Positions 24,665-33,612 of a stretch of DNA of 62,184 bases are shown here, in pieces (positions within the stretch are counted from its first letter, which is position 1; each line of letters begins with the position of its first letter). The DNA lies in the NCBI GenBank assembly GCA_045544195.1, contig JAZPYO010000046.1, positions 1 through 62,184 on the forward strand. Reading direction: 5' to 3'. The notes beneath the pieces are model-generated. The model had not been told where the DNA came from, did not search any database, and worked only from the letters and a program-made list of their open reading frames with translations. Made by a program: the position numbers and the translations under genes. This stretch comes from RGIG7213 sp045544195 (lineage in GTDB: Bacteria; Bacillota; Clostridia; Oscillospirales; CAG-272).

Positions 24665-24955
24665 TTACGCTTTGATCGTCATAGAACGGAGAATACCGTC
24701 TGTGATGTTGAAGTTACGCTCCAATTCAGCAACGAAAGCAGCCTCTGCCTTGTAATTAACAAGTACATAGAAGCCATCGTTCACGTCATTGATAGGATAA
24801 GCAAGTCTGCGCTTGCCCCATTCACTGTACTCAGCTATTTCGCCGTTTGCTTCGATAAGAGCCTTAAACTTATCAGCTATTGCTCTTATAGCATCCTCTT
24901 CGAGTGTAGCGTCAACAATGAACATGGTTTCGTAATCGTGTACAATTTTTTCCAT
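24665..24955 (-). CDS. rpsF: Ribosomal protein bS6
   Basis: The 96-residue protein matches bS6: YETMFIVDATLEEDAI at the start, then EWGKRRLAYPINDVNDGFYVLVNY and an N-to-C ferredoxin-like fold. AGGAGG precedes the start. It is the first gene of the operon and pairs with bS18. Confidence 0.97.
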   Translation of the reverse strand: MEKIVHDYETMFIVDATLEEDAIRAIADKFKALIEANGEIAEYSEWGKRRLAYPINDVNDGFYVLVNYKAEAAFVAELERNFNITDGILRSMTIKA

Positions 24956-24974
24956 ATTCTTTACACCTCCTTAT

Positions 24975-25003
24975 GGACATATGTCCGCAGATCTCGTCTG
25001 CGG
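24975..25003 (-). promoter_or_regulatory. Candidate S6:S18-responsive mRNA leader
   Basis: In the rpsF leader the minus strand holds a 7-bp hairpin CCGCAGA/TCTGCGG (24985-25003), immediately followed by the palindrome GGACATATGTCC (24975-24986), ending next to the ribosome binding site. rpsF leaders in many bacteria carry a CCG-containing hairpin bound by the S6:S18 dimer for autoregulation. Position and the CCG fit; the exact consensus was not checked. Confidence 0.5.
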
Positions 25004-25036
25004 CAAGGAGAAACTTTGCAGTATCTCTGAATGGGC

Positions 25037-25065
25037 ATTATACCACACATATATGCTTTTGTCAA
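25037..25065 (-). promoter_or_regulatory. Promoter of the rpsF operon
   Basis: Perfect consensus TTGACA (25060-25065) and TATAAT (25037-25042) with a 17-bp spacer on the minus strand. Confidence 0.9.
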
Positions 25066-25213
25066 TATTGAATGTCAAATCAAATGCGTCGGTTAACATA
25101 AAATTTACAAATTGCAATCTGTTATATAATGCGGTTTCAAAAGTCGAGGTATTAACAATATCCGAAGCCGCTGCAAAATTAAAGACAATAAATATAGGAC
25201 ACTGTCAGACCGC

Positions 25214-25450
25214 TTGAAAAATGATGTGAAAGTAATAATAGATCATTCTGCGCAAGTAAAAGCCGGCGGATTTGACAGAGAAGAAGAAACTGTTTATTAT
25301 ACGATTTGTAAGTTTGATGCCAACATCGTTGATTGTTCGCAGGATTATTTCAAAAATCACTTATCGCATGAGAAATATGTTAGCATATTTGAAGGGAATG
25401 ACGGTGTTGAATATATCCTCCACAACGGAGTTTTAATCGAAATCAGGTAA
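25214..25450 (+). CDS. Small hypothetical protein, possibly a broken gene
   Basis: The 78-residue frame (VIIDHSAQVKAGGFDREEET, later YVSIFEGNDGVEYILHNGVLIEIR) looks coding and is followed by a clear terminator. It has only a TTG start and no ribosome binding site. The frame directly upstream reads VEVLTISEAAAKLKTIN before stopping at 25217, which looks like the first helix of an excisionase-type helix-turn-helix. The two pieces may come from one gene broken by a frameshift, or from two genes. Family not recognised. Confidence 0.4.
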   Translation: MKNDVKVIIDHSAQVKAGGFDREEETVYYTICKFDANIVDCSQDYFKNHLSHEKYVSIFEGNDGVEYILHNGVLIEIR

Positions 25451-25462
25451 TACATAAATTTG

Positions 25463-25490
25463 ATCGGGTGTATGACGGACACCCGATTTT
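25463..25490 (+). terminator. Terminator after the small ORF
   Basis: A 9-bp stem ATCGGGTGT/ACACCCGAT (25463-25471 and 25479-25487) is followed by four T residues. Confidence 0.82.
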
Positions 25491-25673
25491 GTTATGTATA
25501 TACATCTTCATTTTTTACGATTTTTAAATATTATCAAGCCTATCCGTCAACATAAGCAGTACAATATTTCTTTAAAACCAAAGCTTTTCTTTGTTTTTGT
25601 GTAAAAAAGAATATATACATTCGTCACAGATTGTTAATAGAATGTAAAGTTTGCATATCATTATATTTTCACT

Positions 25674-25701
25674 TGACAAAACAGCAATAAAATTATAAAA
25701 T
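25674..25701 (+). promoter_or_regulatory. Promoter of the lectin-nuclease gene
   Basis: TTGACA (25674-25679) and TAAAAT (25696-25701) are 16 bp apart, about 40 bp before the start codon. The rest of 25491-25673 is AT-rich, with no feature seen. Confidence 0.65.
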
Positions 25702-25739
25702 GATAATGTATCGAAAAAAAATTTAAATAAGGAGTTACT

Positions 25740-27758
25740 ATGAAAAAAATCACAAAACTGACTTCACTGTTTTTGGCGATCCTCATGGTTTCTGCAATAT
25801 TGCCGTTGCAGTCCATGGCAGCAGCTTCAATTTCTTCAAGCGTTAAATCGGTTGTTTTTAACGCTACGTATTACGCCAACAGATATGCAGATCTGAAAGC
25901 CGCATTCGGCACAGATGCAACAAAGCTTTACAACCACTTTGTAAACCACGGCGTTAAAGAGGGCCGTCAGGCAAGCCCTATTTTCAGCACTGATTACTAT
26001 CTTACCAAGAACGGCGACCTTAAAGCAGCATTCGGCTCTAACCGCGAAGCCGCAATGAACCACTTTGTAAACAACGGTGTAAACGAGCCCCGTGTTACAG
26101 CTGCTGTTGTTGACCTCGGCACCAATATTAACGTTGTCATCAGCACAGTTTCCGGAAATAAGAACATCACCGCAAGCGGTGACAACGTAGTTACAGCAAC
26201 CCCCGATAACGCTAAGCAAACGTGGTTGCTTACACGTCAGAGCGACGGAAGCTACAAGATCACGAACAACGCAACGGGCAAGGTTCTTGACGTTTATGCA
26301 GCTTCTCGTGCATCAGGTGCAAATGTCGATATTTACGCAAGCAACAACACAAATGCACAGCGTTGGTTTATCTTCCAGAACCAGAACGGTTCTTACACCT
26401 TGCGCGCAAAGTGCGGCACTACATGCGTTCTTACAGCCGCAAGCTCTTCCGCAGGTGCAAACGTATATATGAGCACGTTTACAAGTGCAGCTCTCCAGCA
26501 GTTCAAGATCACGACCGTTAACGTATCCGAAGACAATACAAAGCCCGAAGAACCTATAACGCCTCCCGTTGTTGAACCCGAAGAACCCGTAAAGAAGCCT
26601 GCTAACCTTGGTACACACTTCAATGCAAGCATCTCGCTTTCTTACGTTTCCAAGAACATTGCAGTTTCCGGCACTAACGTAATAATCTACTCTCCTTCTC
26701 AGAACTCTGACCAGGTATGGCGTTTTGAGCGTCAGTCCGACGGAAGCTACATTATCGTAAACAACAACGCAACGAACTATGTTCTTACAGTTCAGGGCGG
26801 TGCAGCAAACGGCACAAACGTTTATATCGCCCCCAGAAACAACTCTGCTGCTCAGCGTTGGTTCATCTATGAAACCAACGGCAAATACACGTTCTGTTCC
26901 GCTTTGTCCGAAAGCTTTGTTCTTGATATTGCAGCAGCAGGCACAGCAAACATGACAAACGTTCAGATATGGACATCAAACTCCACAAACGCACAGCTTT
27001 TCAACATTACAAAAGGCGTTATGTCTGCAATGACGTTCAACGTGTACTGCGCACAGTTCAACACAACAAGAACGAACAGAGTTCTTTCTTTGATGAAGAG
27101 CTACACGCCTGATACAATCGGTATCCAGGAAGCTACACCCAGCTGGATGACATTCCTTAAGAACAATCTTGGCGGCACATACGGCTTCGTAGGCTTGGGA
27201 CGCGAAGGCGGTTCTAAGGGCGAGCACAGCGCGATCATGTACAATAAGCACATTTTCAAGCTTGTTGACAGCGGTACAAAGTGGCTTTCCGCAACACCCG
27301 ACGTTGTTTCTAAATTCCCCGATTCTTCATACATCCGTATATTCTCTTATGCACTTCTGCAAAGAATTGACGACGGTGAAAAAATACTCGTAGTTAACAC
27401 GCACATCGAATATACGAACGATGCAATAAGAATAAAGCAGCTCGGCGTTCTTTACAACTTCTTGAAGTCTTACGGCGATTATCCCACCATCCTCACGGGC
27501 GACTTCAATACAACCCCCGGCTCAGCTACATATAACAACGTAATTTCAAACGGCTTCGTTGACAGCGCAAAAAATGCCGCTTCCAGATACGAAGCATCGA
27601 CGTTTACGAACTTCGGTGCAGATAACAGAGTACTTGACTATGTATTCGCATCTGCTTCCGATTTCAATCTGAGATCTTACAGAGTATGCAATGAAAAGGT
27701 TAACGGCGACTTCCCGTCCGACCACCATCCCATATTTATGAGATATATTGTAAAATAA
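25740..27758 (+). CDS. Secreted endonuclease/exonuclease/phosphatase-fold protein with two ricin-type lectin domains
   Basis: The 672-residue protein has a signal peptide (about 1-27) and two tandem repeats of about 40 residues (each with YY, DLKAAFG and NHFVNxGV). The first beta-trefoil lectin domain (about 130-262) carries a QRWF motif. A Pro/Glu linker leads to a second lectin domain (about 293-425). A C-terminal EEP catalytic domain (about 429-672) has GIQEA (Glu near 463), NTHIE, GDFNTTP (Asp near 587) and SDHHP (His near 662). These are the residues of Mg-dependent phosphodiesterases such as DNases, sphingomyelinases or inositol phosphatases. It is probably a secreted glycan-targeted nuclease or phosphatase. 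GGAG precedes the start. Confidence 0.87.
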   Translation: MKKITKLTSLFLAILMVSAILPLQSMAAASISSSVKSVVFNATYYANRYADLKAAFGTDATKLYNHFVNHGVKEGRQASPIFSTDYYLTKNGDLKAAFGSNREAAMNHFVNNGVNEPRVTAAVVDLGTNINVVISTVSGNKNITASGDNVVTATPDNAKQTWLLTRQSDGSYKITNNATGKVLDVYAASRASGANVDIYASNNTNAQRWFIFQNQNGSYTLRAKCGTTCVLTAASSSAGANVYMSTFTSAALQQFKITTVNVSEDNTKPEEPITPPVVEPEEPVKKPANLGTHFNASISLSYVSKNIAVSGTNVIIYSPSQNSDQVWRFERQSDGSYIIVNNNATNYVLTVQGGAANGTNVYIAPRNNSAAQRWFIYETNGKYTFCSALSESFVLDIAAAGTANMTNVQIWTSNSTNAQLFNITKGVMSAMTFNVYCAQFNTTRTNRVLSLMKSYTPDTIGIQEATPSWMTFLKNNLGGTYGFVGLGREGGSKGEHSAIMYNKHIFKLVDSGTKWLSATPDVVSKFPDSSYIRIFSYALLQRIDDGEKILVVNTHIEYTNDAIRIKQLGVLYNFLKSYGDYPTILTGDFNTTPGSATYNNVISNGFVDSAKNAASRYEASTFTNFGADNRVLDYVFASASDFNLRSYRVCNEKVNGDFPSDHHPIFMRYIVK

Positions 27759-27844
27759 AAGTAAGCTGTAGCGCAACAGGTGTCATTCAGTCTTTTGAAG
27801 CACAAGCCTGCATTATTCCCTTTACGAAAACAAACGCATAATTT

Positions 27845-27885
27845 AAAACACCCGATGAAAGAAAATTTCTTTTATCGGGTGTTTT
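27845..27885 (+). terminator. Terminator of the lectin-nuclease gene
   Basis: A long hairpin with outer arms AAAACACCCGAT and its complement (27845-27856 and 27874-27885) and an AAAGAAA/TTTCTTT inner stem ends in a T run. Confidence 0.85.
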
Positions 27886-27944
27886 CGCAAGATAGCGGTT
27901 AAAAATGTATTCTTTTATTTTGGTATATCAACACTGTAATATGT

Positions 27945-27980
27945 AAAAACGGGCATTTGTGTAAGCAAATGCCCGTTTTT
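27945..27980 (-). terminator. Terminator of gdhA
   Basis: A perfect 15-bp stem AAAAACGGGCATTTG with its complement (27945-27959 and 27966-27980) lies just downstream of gdhA and ends in five U residues on the minus strand. Confidence 0.9.
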
Positions 27981-27998
27981 ATGATCTGATATGTTTTA

Positions 27999-29351
27999 TC
28001 AGTTAACACCCTGCCACTTCATAGCCTCTGCAACCTTAAGGAAGCCTGCGATGTTAGCGCCTGCAACCAGGTCGCCTTCCATACCGTATTCCTTAGCAGC
28101 CTTTGCGGAGTTTGTGAAGATGCTCTTCATAATACCCTTGAGCTTTTCGTCAACCTCTTCAGCAGACCATGACAGACGCATAGAGTTCTGAGTCATTTCA
28201 AGACCGGAAACTGCAACGCCGCCTGCGTTTACTGCCTTGGAAGGAGCAACTACAACGCCGTTTGCCTTAAGGTAAGCGATAGCTTCATTTGTTGAAGGCA
28301 TATTGGAAACCTCAACATAGTACTTAACGCCGTTAGCAACGATCTTTTCAGCTTCAGCCATACCGACCTCGTTCTGAGTTGCGCAAGGCATAAGAATATC
28401 TGCCTTAACGCCCCAGGGCTTCTGACCTGCATAGAAAGGAACGCCGAATTTATCAGCGTAATCCTGAACCTTGTTACGGCAGGAGTCACGCATTTCGAGC
28501 ATGTAATTGATCTTTTCCTCGGTATTGATACCGTCCTCATCGTATACGTATCCGTCAGGACCGGAGATAGTAACTACCTTACCGCCAAGCTCTGTGATCT
28601 TCTTTACAGTACCCCATGCAACGTTACCGAAGCCGGAAACGGCAAATGTCTTACCCTTTATGGACTCGCCAAGGCTGTTGAGCATTTCAACAACGTAGTA
28701 AACTGCGCCGTAGCCTGTTGCTTCAGGACGGATAAGCGATCCGCCGCTGTTGATATTCTTACCTGTAAGAACGCCTGTGAACTCGTCACGGATTCTCTTA
28801 TACTGACCGAACATATATCCGATCTCTCTTGCGCCAACGCCCATATCGCCTGCAGGAACGTCAGTATCAGCGCCTATGTACTTCTGAAGCTCTGTCATAA
28901 AGCTCTGGCAGAAGCGCATAACCTCTCCGTCAGACTTACCTGTGGGATCAAAGTCGGAGCCGCCCTTACCGCCGCCCATAGGGAGAGTTGTAAGTGCATT
29001 TTTGAAAGTCTGCTCAAATCCGAGGAACTTCATTATAGAAAGGTTTACGGAAGGAGCAAAACGGATACCGCCCTTATAAGGACCTATAGCGGAGTTGAAC
29101 TGTACGCGATAGCCCTTGTTAACCTGAACCTTACCGTTATCATCCACCCAAGCTACTCTGAAAGATATAGCACGCTCAGGCTCTACCATACGGTCAACTA
29201 CGCCTGCTGCAACGAGATCGGGACGCTGTTCGATAACGGGCTCAATAGATTCAAGAACTTCTTTTACTGTTTGGTGAAACTCTGTCTCGCCGGGGTTTGT
29301 ACGAACTACTTTTTCGTACACTCCTGCAAGATATTCGGTTTTAAATGACAT
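27999..29351 (-). CDS. gdhA: NADP-type glutamate dehydrogenase
   Basis: The 450-residue enzyme aminates 2-oxoglutarate to glutamate. Active-site residues aligned with the Clostridium enzyme are visible: K93 in GPYKGGIRF, K117, K129 in PMGGGKGG and D169 in PAGDMGVG. A Rossmann GFGNVAWG follows near 240. The start at 29351 has AGGGATATT upstream and gives the family's usual length; the longer in-frame extension has no site. It has its own promoter and terminator. Confidence 0.96.
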   Translation of the reverse strand: MSFKTEYLAGVYEKVVRTNPGETEFHQTVKEVLESIEPVIEQRPDLVAAGVVDRMVEPERAISFRVAWVDDNGKVQVNKGYRVQFNSAIGPYKGGIRFAPSVNLSIMKFLGFEQTFKNALTTLPMGGGKGGSDFDPTGKSDGEVMRFCQSFMTELQKYIGADTDVPAGDMGVGAREIGYMFGQYKRIRDEFTGVLTGKNINSGGSLIRPEATGYGAVYYVVEMLNSLGESIKGKTFAVSGFGNVAWGTVKKITELGGKVVTISGPDGYVYDEDGINTEEKINYMLEMRDSCRNKVQDYADKFGVPFYAGQKPWGVKADILMPCATQNEVGMAEAEKIVANGVKYYVEVSNMPSTNEAIAYLKANGVVVAPSKAVNAGGVAVSGLEMTQNSMRLSWSAEEVDEKLKGIMKSIFTNSAKAAKEYGMEGDLVAGANIAGFLKVAEAMKWQGVN

Positions 29352-29382
29352 AATATCCCTCCAAAATATTGGTTTTGGGCAA

Positions 29383-29411
29383 ATTATAGCATATAATATG
29401 CAAGATTTCAA
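29383..29411 (-). promoter_or_regulatory. Promoter of gdhA
   Basis: TTGAAA (29406-29411) and TATAAT (29383-29388) are 17 bp apart on the minus strand. Confidence 0.8.
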
Positions 29412-29526
29412 TACCAACGCCGTAATTTTTCAAAAAAATTCAAAAAAATTCTTATAAATATACGATTTTAATATCTCCCCTACCAGACATATATGTCAGA
29501 GTTTTTTTTGGGGCAAATATAACAAA

Positions 29527-29561
29527 CCGATGTATAACGGTATTGGACAGTTATACATCGG
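29527..29561 (-). terminator. Terminator after the RpiB-like gene
   Basis: A perfect 12-bp stem CCGATGTATAAC with its complement (29527-29538 and 29550-29561) is followed by U-rich sequence on the minus strand. Confidence 0.82.
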
Positions 29562-29571
29562 CTTGTTTCAG

Positions 29572-30150
29572 TTATGCCAAATCCTCGGGCTTTGTTTCAA
29601 GAACGAGATCGTAATCTCCGAGATGCTCGAGCTTAAAGCCGTCAGCTTTATACTTTTCATAATCAAAGGCTTCCAATTCATCGATAGCGAGCTTATGGAA
29701 TTCATAGAAATTGTGCCACCATTCATATCCTGAGCCAAGCTCTGCATTAAGATAAGCCTCGGCTATATCAATACCCATCTGAGGAGCAACGTAAAATGCG
29801 CCCATCGCCAGAACGTTGACACCGTTACCCGTAATCGCGCGCAATGCGGCAGGAACGCTTTCAACAACTCCTGCATGAACGTGGGGGCACTTGCTTGCGG
29901 CAATATGTATGCCCATACCCGTACCGCAAAATACCAACGCGCGTTCAAATTCTCCCTCTGATATCATAGACCCTACCCTGAGTCCGACCCTGTGAAACAT
30001 AAGATCGGTATCGTTGTCATTTTCTGAGCGCACACCGACATCGGTTACCTTCCATCCCTTTGATTTGAGATGCGCCACAACCGCCTCCTTAAGAGGAAAG
30101 CCTGCAAAGTCCGCGCCTACGAGTATTTCCTTATCCTTTACTTTTTTCAT
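29572..30150 (-). CDS. RpiB/LacA/LacB-family sugar-phosphate isomerase
   Basis: The 192-residue protein keeps the RpiB layout: VGADFAGFPLK at the start and CGTGMGIHIAASK with catalytic Cys75. The usual NVLAMG appears as VNVLAMGAF. The family interconverts ribose-5-P/ribulose-5-P or galactose-6-P/tagatose-6-P. This copy is about 45 residues longer than typical RpiB, with a C-terminal extension rich in Trp, Tyr and acidic residues (YEWWHNFYEFHK). That extension suggests a specialised member for another sugar phosphate. AAGGAGAT precedes the start. Confidence 0.85.
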   Translation of the reverse strand: MKKVKDKEILVGADFAGFPLKEAVVAHLKSKGWKVTDVGVRSENDNDTDLMFHRVGLRVGSMISEGEFERALVFCGTGMGIHIAASKCPHVHAGVVESVPAALRAITGNGVNVLAMGAFYVAPQMGIDIAEAYLNAELGSGYEWWHNFYEFHKLAIDELEAFDYEKYKADGFKLEHLGDYDLVLETKPEDLA

Positions 30151-30219
30151 ATCAAAGATCTCCTTAAAATTTATATTTTTAATTTTACCGCACTCTTTTC
30201 CCGCCGTAAATATTAAGCT

Positions 30220-31959
30220 CTATTTGCTTTTCACGGTAGGATTCAAAAAATTGTTAAGTCTTGATTTGAACAATCTTGAATTGACTGTCTGTCTGGCGCT
30301 TTCGACAAGCGACGGGTTAACTGAATCTCTTATTATCATATCAAGCCCCGACTGCGCAAACAATATACCCGGCAATTCATCAAATTGTGCAGTCAACCCG
30401 TCCTCATTAAAATAGAACTTGATATATCGGCCGTCAGAAAGCTGCAGAAACGAAATACTGAGCTTCATTACAGGAACATCATCTTCCGTTTGCGTAAGCT
30501 CGCACATTGAAGCGATACGGTATTCACGGCAGCCGATCTTCACAATGCTTTCTGCTGCATACCCGCAGCCTGCTGTAAAATCGTATCTGCAATCACCCTC
30601 ATTTATACATATTTCAACGCTGTCATCATTAAAGGAAAACATGATCTTTCTTATTCCTGTACGGAAATTATTGTGGATAGCCTGCGATACCATCGGCAAA
30701 ATGCTTATTCCGTTCATCGCCTTGCTTTCAAATAAAAAGCTGAAATTCTTTCTTTCCTGAAAATACGGCACGCCGTCATTCCTGTAGCTTCCGTCAAAAA
30801 TCCTTCTGTAAAGCGAATGAGTGTGAGAAAGATTTTTTTCATACTTGCGAAGGCTTTGAAGTGCATTCGGATCCTCGGGCAGCGTTGCAGCAGGAACAAA
30901 TCTTTTACCGAAATACTTTTTCACTATCGGATATATATCGCATCTTTGAAAAATATCTCCGTTCATCGCCGTTGTAAAAACCACCGTGCGTGTCTTTCGG
31001 AATATGTGAAGGTTTCTTCCGAATATTCCGTTGAACAGCACCTCGTCATCATCCTCGCTTATCCACATCTGATAACCGTAATCGTAAGTGCCCGTTATGG
31101 GAGGAGTTTTGATCTGAACTCTGGTAGCTTCTCTTATCCACCTTTCAGAGATTATTCTTTCGCCGTTATAAACTCCCTGATTTATGATAAGCTGTCCGAG
31201 CTTTACTGCATCCCTTGGCAAAATATGCAAGCCCCAGCCGCCCTTTTCAATTCCCTTCGGGCATTTTTCCCAGTAATATTCCTTAATACCGAGAGGGGCA
31301 AAAAGCCTCTGCTCCAGAAACTCGCAAACACTCTTACCGCTCAGCCTTACAACTGCGGCGGAGAGCATATACGTATTCATACTGTTATACTCAAATGCCG
31401 TACCTGCACGAAATTTTACAACAGAGGACAGATATGCCTTTATCCAATCGTTTTCCGTAACGGATCCAAGCTCGTTGAATGACACACCCGTACTCATTGT
31501 GAGAAGATGATGTACTTTCAGCTTTGCAGTGGTCATCATCTGCAAGCCCTTTATATCATCGGCAAATATCTCCCCGAGTGTTGTATCAACACTGAGCTTT
31601 CCGTCATCAACCAGCATACCGACAGCAAGAGAAATAACTGATTTACTGAACGAATGCGTCTCTGCAAGAATATTTTCCTTATACGGATAAAACTCACCGC
31701 AGGATATGATCTTTCCGTTTCTTGCTATAGTAACAGTCTGCATATTCAGAGTTTTTTTGTTTTCTATTTCACGGTAAAACCGAAGTATATACTCGCTTTC
31801 TATTCCCTCTGATTCCGGAGATATCATACAAGACGGAATTCTGTCTGTTGTATCAGCTGTAATATCCTCGTAATTATCGGTTATCTGACGGACTACTGCC
31901 GCCCTGCTTATATACTGTGCTATACGTCTGGCGGTATCTGTTGTTGTTTTGATTGCCAT
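30220..31959 (-). CDS. NylB-like serine hydrolase (beta-lactamase fold)
   Basis: The 579-residue protein has a class C beta-lactamase/6-aminohexanoate-dimer hydrolase domain (about 60-345). The SxxK motif is THSFSKS (Ser103, Lys106), the Tyr motif FEYNSMNTYML and a later GYQMWI. It has no signal peptide. A C-terminal beta-rich region of about 200 residues resembles an additional sandwich, as in NylB-type esterases of Clostridia. It probably hydrolyses an amide or ester of unknown kind in the cytoplasm. GGAGAG precedes the start. Confidence 0.83.
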   Translation of the reverse strand: MAIKTTTDTARRIAQYISRAAVVRQITDNYEDITADTTDRIPSCMISPESEGIESEYILRFYREIENKKTLNMQTVTIARNGKIISCGEFYPYKENILAETHSFSKSVISLAVGMLVDDGKLSVDTTLGEIFADDIKGLQMMTTAKLKVHHLLTMSTGVSFNELGSVTENDWIKAYLSSVVKFRAGTAFEYNSMNTYMLSAAVVRLSGKSVCEFLEQRLFAPLGIKEYYWEKCPKGIEKGGWGLHILPRDAVKLGQLIINQGVYNGERIISERWIREATRVQIKTPPITGTYDYGYQMWISEDDDEVLFNGIFGRNLHIFRKTRTVVFTTAMNGDIFQRCDIYPIVKKYFGKRFVPAATLPEDPNALQSLRKYEKNLSHTHSLYRRIFDGSYRNDGVPYFQERKNFSFLFESKAMNGISILPMVSQAIHNNFRTGIRKIMFSFNDDSVEICINEGDCRYDFTAGCGYAAESIVKIGCREYRIASMCELTQTEDDVPVMKLSISFLQLSDGRYIKFYFNEDGLTAQFDELPGILFAQSGLDMIIRDSVNPSLVESARQTVNSRLFKSRLNNFLNPTVKSK

Positions 31960-31989
31960 ATTTTCTCTCCTGTAAATGTCTATGGTATA

Positions 31990-32018
31990 ATTATATATCC
32001 ATATTTTTTTAAAGTCAA
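31990..32018 (-). promoter_or_regulatory. Promoter of the serine hydrolase gene
   Basis: TTGACT (32013-32018) and TATAAT (31990-31995) are 17 bp apart on the minus strand. Confidence 0.75.
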
Positions 32019-32033
32019 TACATACTTTTCACT

Positions 32034-32061
32034 TGACATAAATTTTTGGATAATATATAAT
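32034..32061 (+). promoter_or_regulatory. Promoter of the Ig-like membrane protein gene
   Basis: TTGACA (32034-32039) and TATAAT (32056-32061) are 16 bp apart. The two -35 boxes of the divergent genes are only 15 bp apart. Confidence 0.78.
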
Positions 32062-32110
32062 GAACGAAACTGAAGTTAACACATAATGTTAATGTTAAAC
32101 AAAGGATAAT

Positions 32111-33463
32111 TTGCGAAAAATGAAAATAATAAGATCAGCGTGTGCTCTGATACTGATTGCACTGTTCTTTGCCCCAACGTGCTTAGCTGACGAATACACT
32201 TCAAAAAACAGCATTGAAAACGGTAATTTTACGTTTTCATCAAGTGCTGTAACAGATGAAATATCGTTGATGCAGCAGTTAAAAAACCGAATATCATTCT
32301 TTACAGAGCCCAATGCAGAGCTTCTTAGTGTAAAAATAAACGAGTGTGTTTTTCCAAATGAAAACGGTGATGACGGAAAATTTACATTCACGTGCGAGCT
32401 GTCGCAGGGTCTTTCACACTTTACCCTGCGTAAAAGCGGTGTTATATTGGGCAAAGAAGCAGCGTTGGTATTGAAAGCCGATAATACATCCGTATTCAGC
32501 AAAGATCCGCTTACACTTACAGCAAATGCAACAATGCTGCAAGGGGAAAAGTATCAATGGTTCGAGTCCTACGCTGCAGACAGATCCGGTTATCTTATCG
32601 GCTCTACTTCTGACGGATCTTTCAGCTTTTCCGCAAGCGGCACGGGCACAAGGTATTACTACTGCATATACGGAGATATGATAAGCAATGTTGTAAAAGC
32701 AGAGATCATGAAGCCTTTTGTTCCCGCAAAGGATATAATTCTCAATACAACGGAATTTACGGTCGGTAAGACTACACAGCTTTCTGCTGCTGTAACCCCG
32801 CCGGACGCTACTCCGTCTGAAATCGAGTGGACAGTCGTAAATGGTAATATTGATCTGTTTTACAGCAGGATAACACCGAAAGAGCCCGGACAGTTCAGCA
32901 TACAGGCAACGCTGAAAAACAGTGTTGACGGAAAAACCGTTCTTACAAGGATATTTACCCTTTTTGCAAAAGAAGATACAAGCGTTTCGGAAGATGTAAC
33001 AAAACAGCTTCAAATTCCTGCCCGTTCCGATATAGTATCAGCCGCCGTCACAGGAAAAAACATATCGGATATGAGTATCACATCGCTTTCATCATTAACA
33101 TCAGACAAGCTCATTTCCGAATCGGGCATATCAGAAAAATACGATATACTTGCAAGTGCACATCTTGTAAAAAGCGATAGCTCCGAGATCTCAAGCATCA
33201 GCATCAATATCGGCTCAGAGCATGCAAAAGACGAGGTAACCGTCGTATACAAGGAGAGAAACGGCAGCATTCTTACATTTCCGACCGTTGTTTTACAAAA
33301 CGGAGATATTACAATTCCGCCTGAAAGTGTTCAGTTCATCGTTATCACCGATAAAAATTCATTTTTCGACATTTCAATGCTGTTTTTCACCATACCGATA
33401 CTTCCTTTGATACTTACAATTATATTCAAGGCAGTATATAAAAAGAACGGTTCTGAGAATTAA
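32111..33463 (+). CDS. Exported Ig-like protein with C-terminal membrane anchor
   Basis: The product of about 450 residues has a signal peptide with cleavage near LADEY. An Ig-like segment follows, with LTLTANATMLQGEKYQWF and a second module (about 208-290: IILNTTEFTVGKTTQLSAAV, resembling Big_2). A C-terminal membrane helix near 423-443 has a short basic tail. TTG at 32111 has AAAGGA four bases upstream. ATG at 32120 gives the more usual signal peptide start but is 14 bases from that site, so the start is uncertain. It is probably a surface structural protein. Confidence 0.68.
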   Translation: MRKMKIIRSACALILIALFFAPTCLADEYTSKNSIENGNFTFSSSAVTDEISLMQQLKNRISFFTEPNAELLSVKINECVFPNENGDDGKFTFTCELSQGLSHFTLRKSGVILGKEAALVLKADNTSVFSKDPLTLTANATMLQGEKYQWFESYAADRSGYLIGSTSDGSFSFSASGTGTRYYYCIYGDMISNVVKAEIMKPFVPAKDIILNTTEFTVGKTTQLSAAVTPPDATPSEIEWTVVNGNIDLFYSRITPKEPGQFSIQATLKNSVDGKTVLTRIFTLFAKEDTSVSEDVTKQLQIPARSDIVSAAVTGKNISDMSITSLSSLTSDKLISESGISEKYDILASAHLVKSDSSEISSISINIGSEHAKDEVTVVYKERNGSILTFPTVVLQNGDITIPPESVQFIVITDKNSFFDISMLFFTIPILPLILTIIFKAVYKKNGSEN

Positions 33464-33493
33464 AAACTGTTAAAATTTTCTTGTAATATATTT

Positions 33494-33539
33494 TTGCACT
33501 CGTGCAACAATAATACCAGAGCCTGAAACACGGGCTCTG
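33494..33539 (+). repeat. Hairpins upstream of the SASP gene
   Basis: TTGCAC-TC-GTGCAA (33494-33507) and CAGAGCC with its complement GGCTCTG (33517-33523 and 33533-33539) are two successive perfect stems. No U run follows, so they may be a leader structure or a weak terminator of the preceding gene. Confidence 0.5.
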
Positions 33540-33612
33540 TGAAAAAGCAGTAGATAAAAACACTTTTTCACCAAAAAGTTTATTATTGTTCAATTATAAG
33601 GAGATTTTTAAA

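Noticed and set aside
30817..31482. Plus-strand frame of 221 codons inside the serine hydrolase gene
   Set aside because: Antisense shadow without a start signal or domain.
32414..33013. Minus-strand frame of 199 codons inside the Ig-like protein gene
   Set aside because: Cys- and Arg-rich antisense shadow; no ribosome binding site.
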